A stretch of 64,000 nucleotides of DNA from DATJHM01 sp963777355 (GCA_963777355.1 CAVZQK010000022.1:186001-250000); one strand, 5' to 3'; positions 9,562-19,939 are shown, counted from the first letter of the stretch. Notes: generated from the letters alone by a model not told the origin. Made by a program: numbers and translations.

Positions 9562-9810
9562 ATTAGATGTGGACCGCGAGCAGGGAAGCCTCGTGGTTCG
9601 GGGGAAAGGCTCAGGCTCAGGCTGGGGAACGAAGGATACTTCACGTCTTCTGAGCATAGCAGCAAACAGGCCACTATGCTACACTATATTCATACACAGA
9701 AATCGACGACTCTGGTGGGGAGAGAGGCATCCTTCTTCCCAGGCTAATCCCTACCACCAGAGGTCAGCAAACCTGAATAGTTCAGTATCTATTCTCTAAG
9801 GAGCACCATC

Positions 9811-10968
9811 TTGTCCGACCTTCTTCATCTTCAACAAATTCGTCAAGAACTTCCCGCAATCCAGAAACAGCGCTATTTAAACACTGGCACCTTTGGTCCA
9901 TTGCCCAAAGTCGCGATTGAGGCTATACAAAATCGGCTGCAAGCTGAGCTTGAGAATGGGCGGCTAGGGAAAAAAGCATTCGAGGGGATGGCAGAAATTT
10001 ACGTCGGCACGCGGCAAAAAGCTGCTCGTTTTCTGCATGCGTCAGAGGGAGAAATTAGCCTTACAGATAGTACCGGCGAAGGGATGAATATCGTCAGCTA
10101 TGGGCTAAACTGGCAACAGGGCGATGAAGTAATTACCACTAATCATGAACATATCAGTGCCCTGGCCCCGCTTTATCAGATGCGAGATCGTTATGGCATA
10201 GTAATTCGTGTTGCTGATCTTGGACCGCAAGCGGATCGTGATGCCGTTGAAGCTATACAAGAACTTATCACACCACGCACGCGCTTGATATCGCTCTCCC
10301 ATGTCACCTGGACGACAGGAGCGGTAATAGATGTCCAGGCAGTGACACAGCTTGCCCATGAGCACAACATCCTGGCCCTCGTTGATGGAGCGCAGTCTGC
10401 CGGAGCCATTGCAATCGATGTCAAGAAACTAGGAGTAGATTTCTACGCAACGCCTATGCAGAAGTGGTTATGTGGACCAGATGGAACTGGGGCCCTCTAC
10501 GTAAGTAATAGCGCTCTAAGCAAGATTCACTCTACTTATGTTGGCTACTGGTCGATCAAGCATGAAGAGGGGATAGAGTGGGCACTCAACGACACTGCCC
10601 AGCGCTTTGAGCTGGGAGGACGGCAGACGGCGGCATTAAACGGGCAGAGTGCTACCTTCACCTGGCTGGAGGAAGTAGTGGGCTATGAGTGGATGTTCCG
10701 GCATATTTCAGAGCTCAATAGCTATGCATATCAGGCCTTGCAACAGGTACCAGGGGTGGATATACTGACGCCGAAAGCGGGAGCGAGCGGAATCATCACT
10801 TTCAGGCTTGAAGGGAAAGATGATAAAGAGATCGTTACCGCGCTCTACGATGAGTACAATATTCTGATTCGCAATATCCCAGAGACACATGCCTTGCGGG
10901 TTTCGACAGGCTTTTATAATACAGAAGAAGAGATCGATGCACTGGTGCAGGCGCTCAAAAAAATGTAG
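9811..10968 (+). CDS. Class V aminotransferase / cysteine desulfurase-like PLP enzyme
   Basis: 385 aa, fold-type I PLP enzyme. YLNTGTFGPLP near the start is the substrate-side motif, VDGAQSAGAIAIDV holds the PLP-binding Asp, and ATPMQKWLCGPDGTGALY contains the Schiff-base Lys (about residue 219). The isopenicillin-N epimerase/cysteine desulfurase subgroup is the nearest match; a catalytic desulfurase Cys is not obvious, so the substrate is open. The TTG start at 9811 is supported by TAAGGAGC 8 bases upstream; no ATG gives the full N-terminus. Confidence 0.85.
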   Translation: MSDLLHLQQIRQELPAIQKQRYLNTGTFGPLPKVAIEAIQNRLQAELENGRLGKKAFEGMAEIYVGTRQKAARFLHASEGEISLTDSTGEGMNIVSYGLNWQQGDEVITTNHEHISALAPLYQMRDRYGIVIRVADLGPQADRDAVEAIQELITPRTRLISLSHVTWTTGAVIDVQAVTQLAHEHNILALVDGAQSAGAIAIDVKKLGVDFYATPMQKWLCGPDGTGALYVSNSALSKIHSTYVGYWSIKHEEGIEWALNDTAQRFELGGRQTAALNGQSATFTWLEEVVGYEWMFRHISELNSYAYQALQQVPGVDILTPKAGASGIITFRLEGKDDKEIVTALYDEYNILIRNIPETHALRVSTGFYNTEEEIDALVQALKKM

Positions 10969-11046
10969 TATACTACCTTTGTGTGGGTAGAATTGGATAT
11001 AAGTTCTACCTGAGAGTAGAGCTCTATTTCAAAAAGAGCAAGTTCT

Positions 11047-11126
11047 ACAGGCAACTGGCGAAAGAGGGTGGAACAACCACGAGGAAGCCTGAAGAAGAGA
11101 GAGGCACAGCCGTTCGCCTGGGCTGG
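11047..11126 (+). ncRNA. ZTP/ZMP riboswitch (pfl motif)
   Basis: The leader contains the pfl-motif blocks in order: ACTGGCG at 11053-11059, a GGTGG..AACAACCAC hairpin, AGGAAGC, and CCGTTCGCCTGGGC at 11110-11123. ZTP riboswitches sense the purine intermediate ZMP (AICAR) and its triphosphate and turn on folate and purH genes. Here the next gene consumes AICAR, which fits exactly. A terminator follows immediately. Confidence 0.85.
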
Positions 11127-11127
11127 G

Positions 11128-11157
11128 GGCACCACTGAGAGCAGAGGTGCCTTTTTT
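11128..11157 (+). terminator. Riboswitch expression-platform terminator
   Basis: GGCACC (11128-11133), 12-base loop, GGTGCC (11146-11151), followed by six Ts. It lies directly after the ZTP aptamer and 31 bp before the purH start, so ligand binding probably prevents its formation. Confidence 0.8.
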
Positions 11158-11188
11158 GTTGCATGGTGCAAAAGAAAAGGGCAAAAAT

Positions 11189-12364
11189 ATGAGCGAGAAA
11201 GAGCTTATCCTACGCTATGGCTGTAATCCGCATCAGAAGCCAGCAAGAGTATTTGCAAAACAGGGGCAGCTACCTTTTAGCGTCCTCAACGGGGCACCGG
11301 GGTATATTAATCTGCTAGATGCTCTGAATGCCTGGCAGCTTGTCAAAGAATTGAAGGGCATCCTTCAGCTTCCAGCAGCGGCATCATTTAAGCATGTCAG
11401 CCCGGCAGGGGCGGCCATCGGTCTGCCTCTAAGCGAGGAGGTAAAGCAGGCATGTGGAGTAGAAGATCTGGAGTTAAGTCCACTGGCCAATGCTTACGCA
11501 CGGGCGCGAGGAGCGGACCGGCTCTGCTCTTTTGGTGACTTTGCGGCGCTCAGTGATATCGTCGATCTACCAACCGCGCAGATTCTGAGTCGCGAGGTAT
11601 CAGATGGTGTTATTGCACCTGGTTATGAGCCAGAGGCGCTGGCGCTCCTCAAAAAGAAACGGCAAGGGTCTTACCTGGTCATCGAAATTGATCCGACATA
11701 TGAGCCAGAGGAGAGAGAGACGCGAGAAGTCTTTGGCGTCAGTTTTGAGCAGAAACGCAATACAGTCATACCGGGTTACGATCTTTTCGGAGATATTCAG
11801 ACAAAGCAGAAAGAGCTCTCAGAAGCGGCAAAGCGCGATATGCTGGTTGCATATATCACCTTAAAATACACGCAATCCAACTCTATCTGCTTTGCCGTAG
11901 ATGGGCAAAGCATTGGGATTGGAGCGGGCCAGCAATCGCGTATTCACTGTACAAGATTGGCGGCATCGAAAGCCGAGACCTGGTACCTGCGCCAGCATCC
12001 TGGCGTCTTAAATCTCAGATGGAACAAAGGACTGAAGCGCCAGGATAAGGTCAACGCCATTGATCTGTATCTGCGAGATGATCTTACGCCGTCTGAAACC
12101 AGGCAACTCGCGGAACACTATAACGGTGAGGTAAAACAATTAACTGTGGAAGAGAAACGGGCGTGGCTGAATACGTTGCATGGAGTTGCTCTTGGCTCCG
12201 ATGGTTTTATCCCCTTTAGCGATAGCATCGAGTGTGGCTCGCGCTGCGGCGTGCAGTATGTAATGCAGCCGGGTGGCTCGCTGCGAGATGAAGAGGTTAT
12301 CAAGGCATGCGATGAGTATGGCATGGTCATGGTCTCAACAGGGCTGCGCCTGTTCCACCATTGA
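11189..12364 (+). CDS. purH: Stand-alone AICAR transformylase (PurH C-terminal domain type)
   Basis: Formylates AICAR with 10-formyl-THF to FAICAR in purine synthesis. The 391-aa protein begins RYGCNPHQKPA, the first motif of the transformylase domain, and has ASFKHVSPAGAA with the catalytic Lys-His pair, NSICFAVDGQSIGIGAGQQSR, and SDGFIPFSDSIE near the end. The N-terminal MGS-like IMP cyclohydrolase domain of bifunctional PurH is absent, so the last step must be made elsewhere. ATG 11189 with GAAAAGGG upstream. Controlled by the ZTP riboswitch. Confidence 0.92.
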   Translation: MSEKELILRYGCNPHQKPARVFAKQGQLPFSVLNGAPGYINLLDALNAWQLVKELKGILQLPAAASFKHVSPAGAAIGLPLSEEVKQACGVEDLELSPLANAYARARGADRLCSFGDFAALSDIVDLPTAQILSREVSDGVIAPGYEPEALALLKKKRQGSYLVIEIDPTYEPEERETREVFGVSFEQKRNTVIPGYDLFGDIQTKQKELSEAAKRDMLVAYITLKYTQSNSICFAVDGQSIGIGAGQQSRIHCTRLAASKAETWYLRQHPGVLNLRWNKGLKRQDKVNAIDLYLRDDLTPSETRQLAEHYNGEVKQLTVEEKRAWLNTLHGVALGSDGFIPFSDSIECGSRCGVQYVMQPGGSLRDEEVIKACDEYGMVMVSTGLRLFHH

Positions 12365-12382
12365 GCGTGGCTTTTTAAGCAG

Positions 12383-12426
12383 AAAAACAGGGACTCTGTT
12401 CTTTATCCACAGAGTCCCAGGTTTTT
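12383..12426 (+). terminator. Bidirectional terminator after purH
   Basis: GGGACTCTGT (12390-12399) and ACAGAGTCCC (12409-12418) form a perfect 10-bp stem with A-run before and T-run after. It serves purH and the converging GlsB gene. Confidence 0.85.
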
Positions 12427-12483
12427 GAAAAGCGAGGTGCTAGCTATTCTAGAATACCGTTATCCTGAATGTGCTACGCGCCG

Positions 12484-12750
12484 TTATAGAGTGCGTCCCG
12501 CACGAGAACTACTGACGAAGCGTAGAATAGCGATAAGGATACAGGCTCCGATGAAGGCTACAATGATGGTTCCAATCAGGCCACTGGCACCAAGACCAAG
12601 CAAGTTTGCCAGGAATCCACCAATCAATGCACCAACAAGACCAACAATGACATCACCAACAACACCGTAGCCACCGCCGCGCATAACGAGACTTGCGAGG
12701 AAACCAGCGACTAATCCGACGACGATCCACCAAATGATTGCCATTAACAT
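12484..12750 (-). CDS. GlsB/YeaQ/YmgE family stress-response membrane protein
   Basis: 88 aa with three membrane helices: IIWWIVVGLVAGFLASLVM, GDVIVGLVGALIGGFLANLLG and LIGTIIVAFIGACILIAIL. Gly-rich helices and the GGGYG loop are typical of the transglycosylase-associated (GlsB) family, linked to envelope stress in Firmicutes and enterics. The exact biochemical role is unknown. AAGGAGT site lies upstream of ATG 12750. Confidence 0.85.
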   Translation of the reverse strand: MLMAIIWWIVVGLVAGFLASLVMRGGGYGVVGDVIVGLVGALIGGFLANLLGLGASGLIGTIIVAFIGACILIAILRFVSSSRAGRTL

Positions 12751-13136
12751 AGTTGTTACTCCTTACTTTCACTCTTACTTTACTAAGATGTATAAATGTT
12801 TCCGTGTGATGTACACCTATAACACGTAACCCTTTCCTGACTAGTTTCGGAAAACGGAAAGGATTAGGGCAAAAAAAGAGGAGAAAAGAACACATTAAGG
12901 GAGGCTTAACGTTTTGCTAAGCTTTTTAAGAAAAGAGGAGAGGATTCGAGCACGAAACAGCAAGGCTTAAATAGAGCTGAGGAAGCTTTTAGCAATTGAC
13001 TAAAGATTGGTGGTAGTAATCAGAAAGCAGAGAAGAGCTAGACGTTGCTCGATACTCTATGTTACACTCAGAACGCTTCCCAATGGAGGATTACACTTAA
13101 AGAGAGAGTATACAAAGAAAGGTGTTAACGGTTGTT
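12751..13136. other. Intergenic region, no gene seen
   Basis: About 385 A/T-rich bases between divergent genes. It contains a loose inverted repeat CCTTTCC..GGAAAGG (around 12830-12865) and otherwise no clear promoter or RNA element. Confidence 0.4.
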
Positions 13137-13658
13137 ATGGAGGTACGTATTCTGACTGAGGCAGACGCCGAGGTATTCTGGAATATTCGCTTGCGGGCGT
13201 TAAAAGACAACCCGGAGTCGTTTGGGGCTTCGTACGAGGAGATTCTGGCACGCGGTATCGCCGGCGTGGCTCAGGGACTGCGCCAGAGCGAGACCAGCGC
13301 ATCCGATGATGCTACTTTTGGGGCATTTGATGGCTCTACGCTGATAGGCATCGTCAATTTGCAGCGTGAGAAGGAATTTAAAAGGCGGCATAAAGCTATA
13401 ATCTGGGGAATGTATGTTCCTCATGAGCTACGCAAACAGGGGGTAGGAAAAGCGCTGCTGGAAGCGGCAATCGTCTACGCCCGCACATTGCCTCAACTTG
13501 AGAAGATCAACCTTAGCGTCGTGCTTACGAATAAAGAGGCACGTCATCTTTTTATTTCACTAGGATTTGAAACCTTTGGTCTGGAGCGACGAGCGTTAAA
13601 ACTACACGATCAATATTTCGACCAGGAGCATATGACTCTCTGGCTCACAGAGAAATAG
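13137..13658 (+). CDS. GNAT-family N-acetyltransferase
   Basis: 173 aa. VRILTEADAEVFWNIRLRAL is the first strand-helix of GNAT enzymes. IWGMYVPHELRKQGVGKALLEAAI contains the acetyl-CoA pyrophosphate loop (R-K-Q-G-V-G-K-A), and SLGFETFGLERRALK is the C-terminal strand pair. Substrate unknown; possibly a ribosomal-protein or small-molecule acetylase. The start is ATG 13137 by homology; GTG 13122 is an alternative. Converges on smc. Confidence 0.85.
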   Translation: MEVRILTEADAEVFWNIRLRALKDNPESFGASYEEILARGIAGVAQGLRQSETSASDDATFGAFDGSTLIGIVNLQREKEFKRRHKAIIWGMYVPHELRKQGVGKALLEAAIVYARTLPQLEKINLSVVLTNKEARHLFISLGFETFGLERRALKLHDQYFDQEHMTLWLTEK

Positions 13659-13702
13659 GGAAGCGGAGGAACGTGGTAGAGGCGAGAAAGATGCTTTAAT
13701 CG

Positions 13703-16700
13703 CTAGCGATCTCCTCCCACTGCCACGACCTCTTCAAGGCGCAACGAAAGCAGGCGTGAGATGCTATCGCGCATAGAGACGCCATAAATTACCTGCGCCG
13801 AGGTCATCGTCACGCGGTTATGGGTAATCACAATAAACTGGGTGCGCTGAGCCAGGCGCTTCAAAATATCGCAGAAGCGGGTAACATTTGATTTGTCGAG
13901 GGCGGCATCCACTTCATCCAGAAGACAAAACGGCGGTGGGTTGATCTCAAGGAGAGAGAAAAGCAGGGCGGCAGAGACCAGGGCCCGCTCACCACCGGAG
14001 AGAAGTGAGAGATCCTGAACCTTTTTTCCTGGTGGTTGCACAATTACCTCGATGCCAACAGGCATACTAGAAGGCGCAGGGCTCTCCTCATCAGCTTTTG
14101 GGGCAAGCAGCTCCAGGCGTGCAGAGCCACCATTAAAAAGCGTCGTGAAATGTTCGCGGAAACGGGTATTGACGGCCTGAAATGTAGCTTCAAACTGGCG
14201 TGCCATCGTGGCATCAAGCTGCGCGATAATCGTGCGCAGTTGTAAGGTAGCCTGTTCCATATCGGAAATCTGCGTACTAAGAAACTCGTAGCGTGTTCGC
14301 GTTTCTTCATAAAGTTGAGGAGCATTGCTATCACAGCCGCCCATAGCTTTAAGACGAGTGCGCAAGGTCTCAACGCGGCGGCGCAACTTGCGGAGCTGTG
14401 TCTCCTCTGCCTCTGATAAGTTCCCTGTATCTCCATCCGGCAGACTTTCAGAAACTAAGATCTCAGCTGCTTCGGGAGAAACGATTACATGGTTGGCGAG
14501 TTCTCTGGGATCTTCAATCTCCAATTCCTCACGCAACTGGCTGAGAAGAGCAGTAACGGCATCGTGTGCCCGCTGGCTCTCCAGCAGAGAGCGGCGGTAG
14601 AGTGCTTCCTGCACCGTCATGGCCTGCTGCTGTTGCATACGCTGCTTCTCAAGCGCCTGGATCTGCTGATCGATCCAGGCAAGTTGCTCCTCAATTTTCT
14701 GTAGCTCGGCAAGATGGGTTTCGGCGCTCTTGCGAGCCTGGGCCAGAGCAGCGTGATGTTGAACAATCGTATCTTGAAGCGTCTGTTTGCGCTGTTCAAG
14801 GTCTTTTAAGCGCGTAACTTGCAGATCGACTTGAGACCTCAATTCTTGAACTTGCTGTTGCTGCGTGGTAAGTTGCTGACGGAGAGATCTGGCTTCCTGG
14901 CGTTTTAGCGCTAAGGCAGTACGAGTCTTGCCTAGCTCATCCTGCTGGCGACGAAAAGTCAGAGCACGCTCCTCCATCTCTATCTGAAGCTCTTCTAGCA
15001 GACCGGCCATCTCACGTTGAGATTTTTCATGAGCACGCACACGCTCTTGCGCGGCAACAACCTCCTGCTCCAGGCCCGCAACTTCAGAGGCGAGTTGTTG
15101 CTCTACAGAAGAGGCAAGTTGCAGCTCCGTTTGCAGACGTTCCTGTTCGCGCTGTGAAGTGCTTGCCTGCTTATTGATCTCGTTCAGGCGGGAAGTAATC
15201 TTTTGCAACTCGCGATCTATCGTCTGCTGCTCAACACGTCGGCCTTCCTGAACACGCTGAATCTCACTGAGCATGGTATTTAATCGGTCAAGTACATTTT
15301 TCTGATTCTCAAGCAGTTGTGGAAGCTCACGCAGATCGCGTTCATGGGCAAGAAGACCTTGAGCACCATCTTTGCCACTGCCGCCTGAGAGCCAACCGGT
15401 AATATGCAGCATCTCTCCTTTGAGAGTGACTACAGATTCAAAAGGCAGATCGCTGTTGGATGAGAGGCTCAAAGGGAGGGCCCAATCGAAGAGAGTGCGA
15501 GCCGCCTGAAGATCGCGTGCTACCACGCAGCCATGCAGGATACGTCTGAAGAACGCCTGATAGCGTGGTTCGCACTGAACAAACTTCCAGGCAAAACCGG
15601 CAATGCTCTCTTTAATGGCTGGGGACTCGGTCAGGAAACGTTGCAGAACCTGCTCTTCCACCTGCGCCTGAATCAGATTTACCTCGTGTGCCTCCTCATC
15701 CTCACCATCCCGCTCGGTCCAGACCAGCATAGCCTTGCCAGTACCTTGCTCATGGAGATAGCGCAGGCAGGTTTGAGCGTCAGCAAGAGAGCGAACGACC
15801 ACCGCTTGCATATAATTGCCAAAGGCGGCTTCTAACGCCGTTTCCAGACCAGCGGGAACCAGACCTAATTGAGGAACAGGGCCAAGCAGAGCGGGGATTT
15901 TTCCTGCTGGAGCGCGTAAGAGCGCACGAACGCCATCACTATAGCCACTCAAGCTCTGACGCCAGTTTTTCAGCATATTGAAACGATCTTGCAGACTGCG
16001 GCGCTGGCGCTCGGCCTCTGCCAGCGTTGACTTCAAGCGATCCATTTCTAGCTGGGCATCAGCGAGCGAGCGAACCACCGCTTGTTTGCGCTGGGATGCC
16101 TGCTGTTCTTCGTCACGCGCCTCGTCCAGGCGTTTGCGCTCTGCCAGCAGGCGGGTTTCCAGAGTACGTTGATTCTGCTGAGCGTTGGCAATTGACTCAC
16201 GTCGGCTTGCCAGGGTGCGATTGCGTTCGCCGAGCTGCTTTTGCACACGGCCCAGCTCCGTCTGGCTAGAACCGAGACGCGCCTGGACCTGAATCAGATC
16301 ACCCTGAGCGTTGCGCAAGCGGCGTTCATCGAACTCATGCTCTTTTTGTGCTTTTGCCACCTGACTCTCAAGCGTGGCAAGAGAGGCTGAGCCTTCATCG
16401 ACGGTCTCATCGGCAAGATCGCATTGTTCTTCCAGATCGATCAACTGTTTTTGCAGAACAATCAGGCGCTCACGCAACCTGCGCTCCTCTTGCTGAAAGT
16501 CAGAGCGCTGACGATCCACACCTCCGAGGCGCTCCTCATTCACCGCCAGATCGCGTTCGAGCTTCTGAACAGAGGCATTCCTCTCGTGAGACGCGCTACG
16601 GGCTTCAGCGATACGAGACTGAACCTGTTGGCGACCAGAACGGAGCGTTGTGGCCTGCTCATCAAAGCGTTTAAGAGCGAGTTCAAGCTGTTGAACGTGC

Positions 16701-17459
16701 TCAGCTTGCTCCTGCTCGACCTGCTCAGCGCGTTCGCTTACAGTGCGTAGACGACGCCATTGCAGGCTATACCAGGAGAGTAACACCTCGTGCAGTTCGG
16801 CAGAGAGCTGGCTAAATTCGGCGGCCCGCCGGGCCTGCTCAGCAAGAGGAGCCAGGCGAGGCTCTATCTCCAGAACAATATCGCGCAGGCGTTCAAGATT
16901 CTGTTCGGTCTGCTTCAAACGATTTTCGGCATCGCTACGCTGAACCTGGAAAGGGCGAATGCCAGCAGCATCCTCGAAGAGACCACGCCGCTCTTCGGCA
17001 CGCAGACTCAGGGTAGAATCGATCAGGCCCTGACCAATAACAGTATAAGAATCATGGCCAATACGAGCCTGGGCCAGTAACAACAGGACATCCTTGAGGC
17101 GCACTTTTTGTTTATTAATCAGATATTCGTTTTCGCCTGAGCGATAGCTACGACAGAGTTACGGTAATCTCGCTATATTCAGAGGGGACCCAACCTGTAC
17201 TATTATCCAGAGTCAGAGAGACCTCGGCCATGCCCAGAGCGGCCTTGCCCTGGCCACCAATAAAAATCACGTCATCGCTCTTCTTGCCACGCAACTGGCG
17301 CATACTCTGTTCACCCAGAACCCAGCGCATAGAATCAGCGACATTAGATTTACCAGCGCCATTGGGTCCAACAACCGCCGTAATGCCGGGACTGAACTCC
17401 AGCGTCGTACGCGGGGCAAAGCTCTTAAAACCCAACATTTCTAAGCGTTTGAGATACAC
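13703..17459 (-). CDS. smc: Chromosome segregation ATPase SMC, frame-shifted
   Basis: Condensin subunit that compacts and segregates chromosomes with ScpA/ScpB. The N-terminal head has MLGFKSFA and Walker A GPNGAGKSN at residues 31-39. Long coiled coils flank a hinge (GYSDGVRALLRAP to SLADAQTCLRYL). The C-terminal head has LSGGERALVS and Walker B FCLLDEVDAALD. About 1250 codons, normal for the family. The frame breaks at about 17153, where dropping one base restores SYRSGENEYLINKQKVRLKD. A broken smc would be expected to be very deleterious, so a sequencing indel is likely. GTG start at 17459, where family homology begins. Confidence 0.95.
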
Positions 17460-18033
17460 AGTCTAGTCCTGTCTCCCTAAATAGCAACCTGAATGTCCCG
17501 ATGATAGCACACAGAGAACATCCCGTCGAGTCTCTGTTTGTTATACACAAAATAGAGACGACAGGGAGCAAAGAGATCAGATACTCTGCCTTCTTCCTTT
17601 CCAAAATGTGCCCCGAAAAGGCCTCTGGCGCGGCTTTTGTAGGGGCGGGATGGTAAAGAGCGATCAACTTCGCCAACCAGAATGCAATCCCGTCCTGCTT
17701 CCCACACGATCCTCTTCCTCTTCGCTCCTCTCTCTCAAATTATATCCAAGAGAGACCTATGCCCCCAACGAGACGTTGCGGGACACCACCCTTACGGCGG
17801 TTACGATTTCAAGACCTCAAGGTATAAACATTGCAAGAGCCGATGCTATAAGCATATCTGCTAACAGACCTATGCTTATAGCATAGATATAGCATTGGAA
17901 CCATGCTAAAAGCAAAGTACAATCGAAGCGAGGAATAGGAACATCGCTTCACCCTCAAAAATACGATGGCGGCGTGTTACGAGAGAACAACCCATACGTC
18001 CTCAAGCATGTTCAGCTCACAAGGGAGAATTCC
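17460..18033. other. Long intergenic region between smc and the MFS gene
   Basis: 574 bp with no convincing gene; the small open frames here lack homology or ribosome sites. Its right part holds the dyad array at 17843-17908. Confidence 0.5.
17843..17908 (+). promoter_or_regulatory. Array of three ATGCT/AGCAT dyad operators
   Basis: ATGCTATAAGCAT (17843-17855) and ATGCTTATAGCAT (17872-17884) are each near-palindromes and together form one larger perfect 14-bp inverted repeat. TAGCAT-7-ATGCTA (17890-17908) follows in opposite sense. Spacing of the first two is 29 bp, about three helical turns. They lie 125-190 bp before the MFS start, as expected of a repressor-controlled exporter. Confidence 0.6.
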
Positions 18034-19296
18034 ATGTCTACACTCTTTGTCCATACTCCTCTCTGGCATTTGAAAGGCGATTTCTGGAAATTTTGGAGCG
18101 GTCAGACCATTTCTACGCTTGGCAGTTCGGTGACTGGCTTCGCATTGCCCTTGCTCATTTTCAAATTGACGAACTCCCCTCTTAATCTTGCCCTGACGAT
18201 GGTTTTTAATGTTCTGCCCTATCTCCTCTTCGGATTAGCAATCGGTGCCTGGGTGGATCACACCAATCGCAGGCTCGTCATGGTTTTCACTGATTGCGCC
18301 CGTGCGTTAGCGATTGCCTTGCTTCCTCTCCTGACTGTCATGGGCATGTTGTCAGTCTGGTGGATTTACGCGGTCTCGTTCGTCAACGCAACGCTGACCA
18401 TCGCTTTCACTGCCGCCAACTTTGCCGCTCTTCCCAGTATTGTTGAATCGGATGATCTGGTAGCGGCAAATGGGTATATGCAAGCTAGCTTCTCACTAGC
18501 CAGCATCATCGGACCACTCGTGGCAGGACTCTTGCTCGTGCGTGTTCCACTACCCATGTTGCTCTTGATTGATGCCGCTTCTTTTCTCGTCTCCACTACC
18601 TCACTCCTACTCATCAAAAGAAGCTTTAACGCCAACATAAGCGAGAAAAAAGTGGAGGCAGGAATCGTCGCTGCAATCCTTGAAGGACTACACTACATAC
18701 TCCATTCCCCACTACTGGTCTGGCTCACGCTCCTGCTGCTCCTTTTCAACTTCATCCTACCAACAGTTGATGTCCAGATCGTATGGTATGCAAAACAATG
18801 GCTACATGCGAACGATGCGCAGCTAGGATTATTGTACGCTAGCGATGGTATTGGTGTCGTTGTGTTTTCTCTCATGGCGAACCGCTTGCGTAAACGCTGG
18901 TCGTTTGGTCTCGTGGCATTAGGCTCGATGCTGGTACTCGGATTGCTCACCTCACTTATGGCATTGACTCACTCATATCCATTTGTCCTCATAATTTGGG
19001 CCTTGCGCGGAGGAGCAGATATCCTTTTTCTCATCAGTGCCTACAGCATAACTCAGCGTATCGTGCCCAACGCCTTACTTGGGCGCGTCATCACCTTCAC
19101 TAGAGTATTGACCTGGCCAATCGGCTCTCTGGGTGCCCTACTTGGTGGCCTGACTATTGCGCAAACAGGGAACACAGGCATGGTCTACGGCAGTATCGGC
19201 TTGCTCGTCTCCCTGGTGGCACTCACCTTCTGGTTCACTCCACTTGCTCATGCAGAACACTATATACCAGAGGCCGAAACCACCCACAATGATTGA
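18034..19296 (+). CDS. Major facilitator superfamily exporter
   Basis: 420 aa, about 12 membrane helices, of the MFS_3/EntS-like group of drug and siderophore exporters. FWSGQTISTLGSSVTGFALPLLIF is the family start. GAWVDHTNRRLVMVFTDCARA carries the cytoplasmic loop 2-3 motif with the conserved Asp and Arg residues. Preferred ATG 18034 has AAGGGAG upstream; an earlier in-frame start at 17974 adds an unlikely tail. The upstream dyad array suggests inducible control by an unlinked repressor. Confidence 0.88.
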   Translation: MSTLFVHTPLWHLKGDFWKFWSGQTISTLGSSVTGFALPLLIFKLTNSPLNLALTMVFNVLPYLLFGLAIGAWVDHTNRRLVMVFTDCARALAIALLPLLTVMGMLSVWWIYAVSFVNATLTIAFTAANFAALPSIVESDDLVAANGYMQASFSLASIIGPLVAGLLLVRVPLPMLLLIDAASFLVSTTSLLLIKRSFNANISEKKVEAGIVAAILEGLHYILHSPLLVWLTLLLLLFNFILPTVDVQIVWYAKQWLHANDAQLGLLYASDGIGVVVFSLMANRLRKRWSFGLVALGSMLVLGLLTSLMALTHSYPFVLIIWALRGGADILFLISAYSITQRIVPNALLGRVITFTRVLTWPIGSLGALLGGLTIAQTGNTGMVYGSIGLLVSLVALTFWFTPLAHAEHYIPEAETTHND

Positions 19297-19302
19297 TATC
19301 CA

Positions 19303-19384
19303 CTGTCTCAAATCTCACCCCACAGACATGTAGTGACGGCTGTTGATCTCTGTCTTGCTCACCTGCCTCAAATCTCACCCCACA
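19303..19384. repeat. Pair of direct repeats
   Basis: CTGTCTCAAATCTCACCCCA at 19303 and CTGCCTCAAATCTCACCCCA at 19363 differ by one base, 60 bp apart. The second encodes the last residues of the stress protein on the minus strand, so the first may be a duplicated gene end. Confidence 0.6.
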
Positions 19385-19922
19385 AAGGCAACTTCCCTGA
19401 ACCAGGTCGCTTCCCCTCATCCGCTGGTTTCGGAGGCCTCGGATCGATAGGAAACTGCTCATGCGTTAATGTACGGGTGAGCAAGACGGGGCAGGGGGCA
19501 TGGTCCAGCACAAAACGCGCAACATGCCCTACCGATTTTGGTCGAAGAAGTGGCGCTGAGTTGGGCATCGCACGAGGGCAGATAAGCAGCAGATCCGCTC
19601 TCCACTCAGCAGCACAATTCACAATCTCGCGTTCCGGGCGTCCCTGGCGTACAAGCGAAACTGAGCCGGTGAAAAGGCTTGTTGCTTCGGCAAGGATATC
19701 CTTTGAAGCAAGTTGTTCGGCCTCTTGCATCTGTTCGCGTCTGGGCAGAGCGAGGGGAGAGGAGCGAAAAAAGCGGGTGCGCTGACGTGCCATATCCTCA
19801 TGCGGGGTACTGTCAATCACATAGACAAAACCTAGTGTGAGCTCATCAGAGCGCACAAACGTCCTGATAGCAGCCGTGATCGGCTCAAAATTGGAGCCAT
19901 CCAGACAACAGAGTACGCGCAT
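19368..19922 (-). CDS. Universal stress protein (UspA family)
   Basis: 184 aa. The start MRVLCCLDGSNFEPITAAI has the first strand and Asp of Usp folds. VRQGRPEREIVNCAAEWRADLLLI and GHVARFVLDHAPCPVLLTR match the C-terminal half. The classical ATP loop G-x2-G-x9-G is degraded (RAMPNSAPLLRPKSVGHVA), so ATP binding is uncertain. It starts 17 bp after the ArsB-like transporter, so the two form an operon. AGGGAG site upstream of ATG 19922. Confidence 0.85.
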   Translation of the reverse strand: MRVLCCLDGSNFEPITAAIRTFVRSDELTLGFVYVIDSTPHEDMARQRTRFFRSSPLALPRREQMQEAEQLASKDILAEATSLFTGSVSLVRQGRPEREIVNCAAEWRADLLLICPRAMPNSAPLLRPKSVGHVARFVLDHAPCPVLLTRTLTHEQFPIDPRPPKPADEGKRPGSGKLPLWGEI

Positions 19923-19939
19923 AAACCTGTTCTCCCTTT

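Noticed and set aside
11065..11085. T-box-like GGGTGGAACAACCACG before purH
   Set aside because: The surrounding blocks match the ZTP motif, there is no stem I or specifier loop, and the gene is a purine gene.
14036..17080. Many plus-strand open frames across smc
   Set aside because: They are antisense shadows of a long coiled-coil gene.
17477..17707. Open frame upstream of smc on the minus strand
   Set aside because: No ribosome site, and Cys/Arg-rich translation typical of non-coding sequence.
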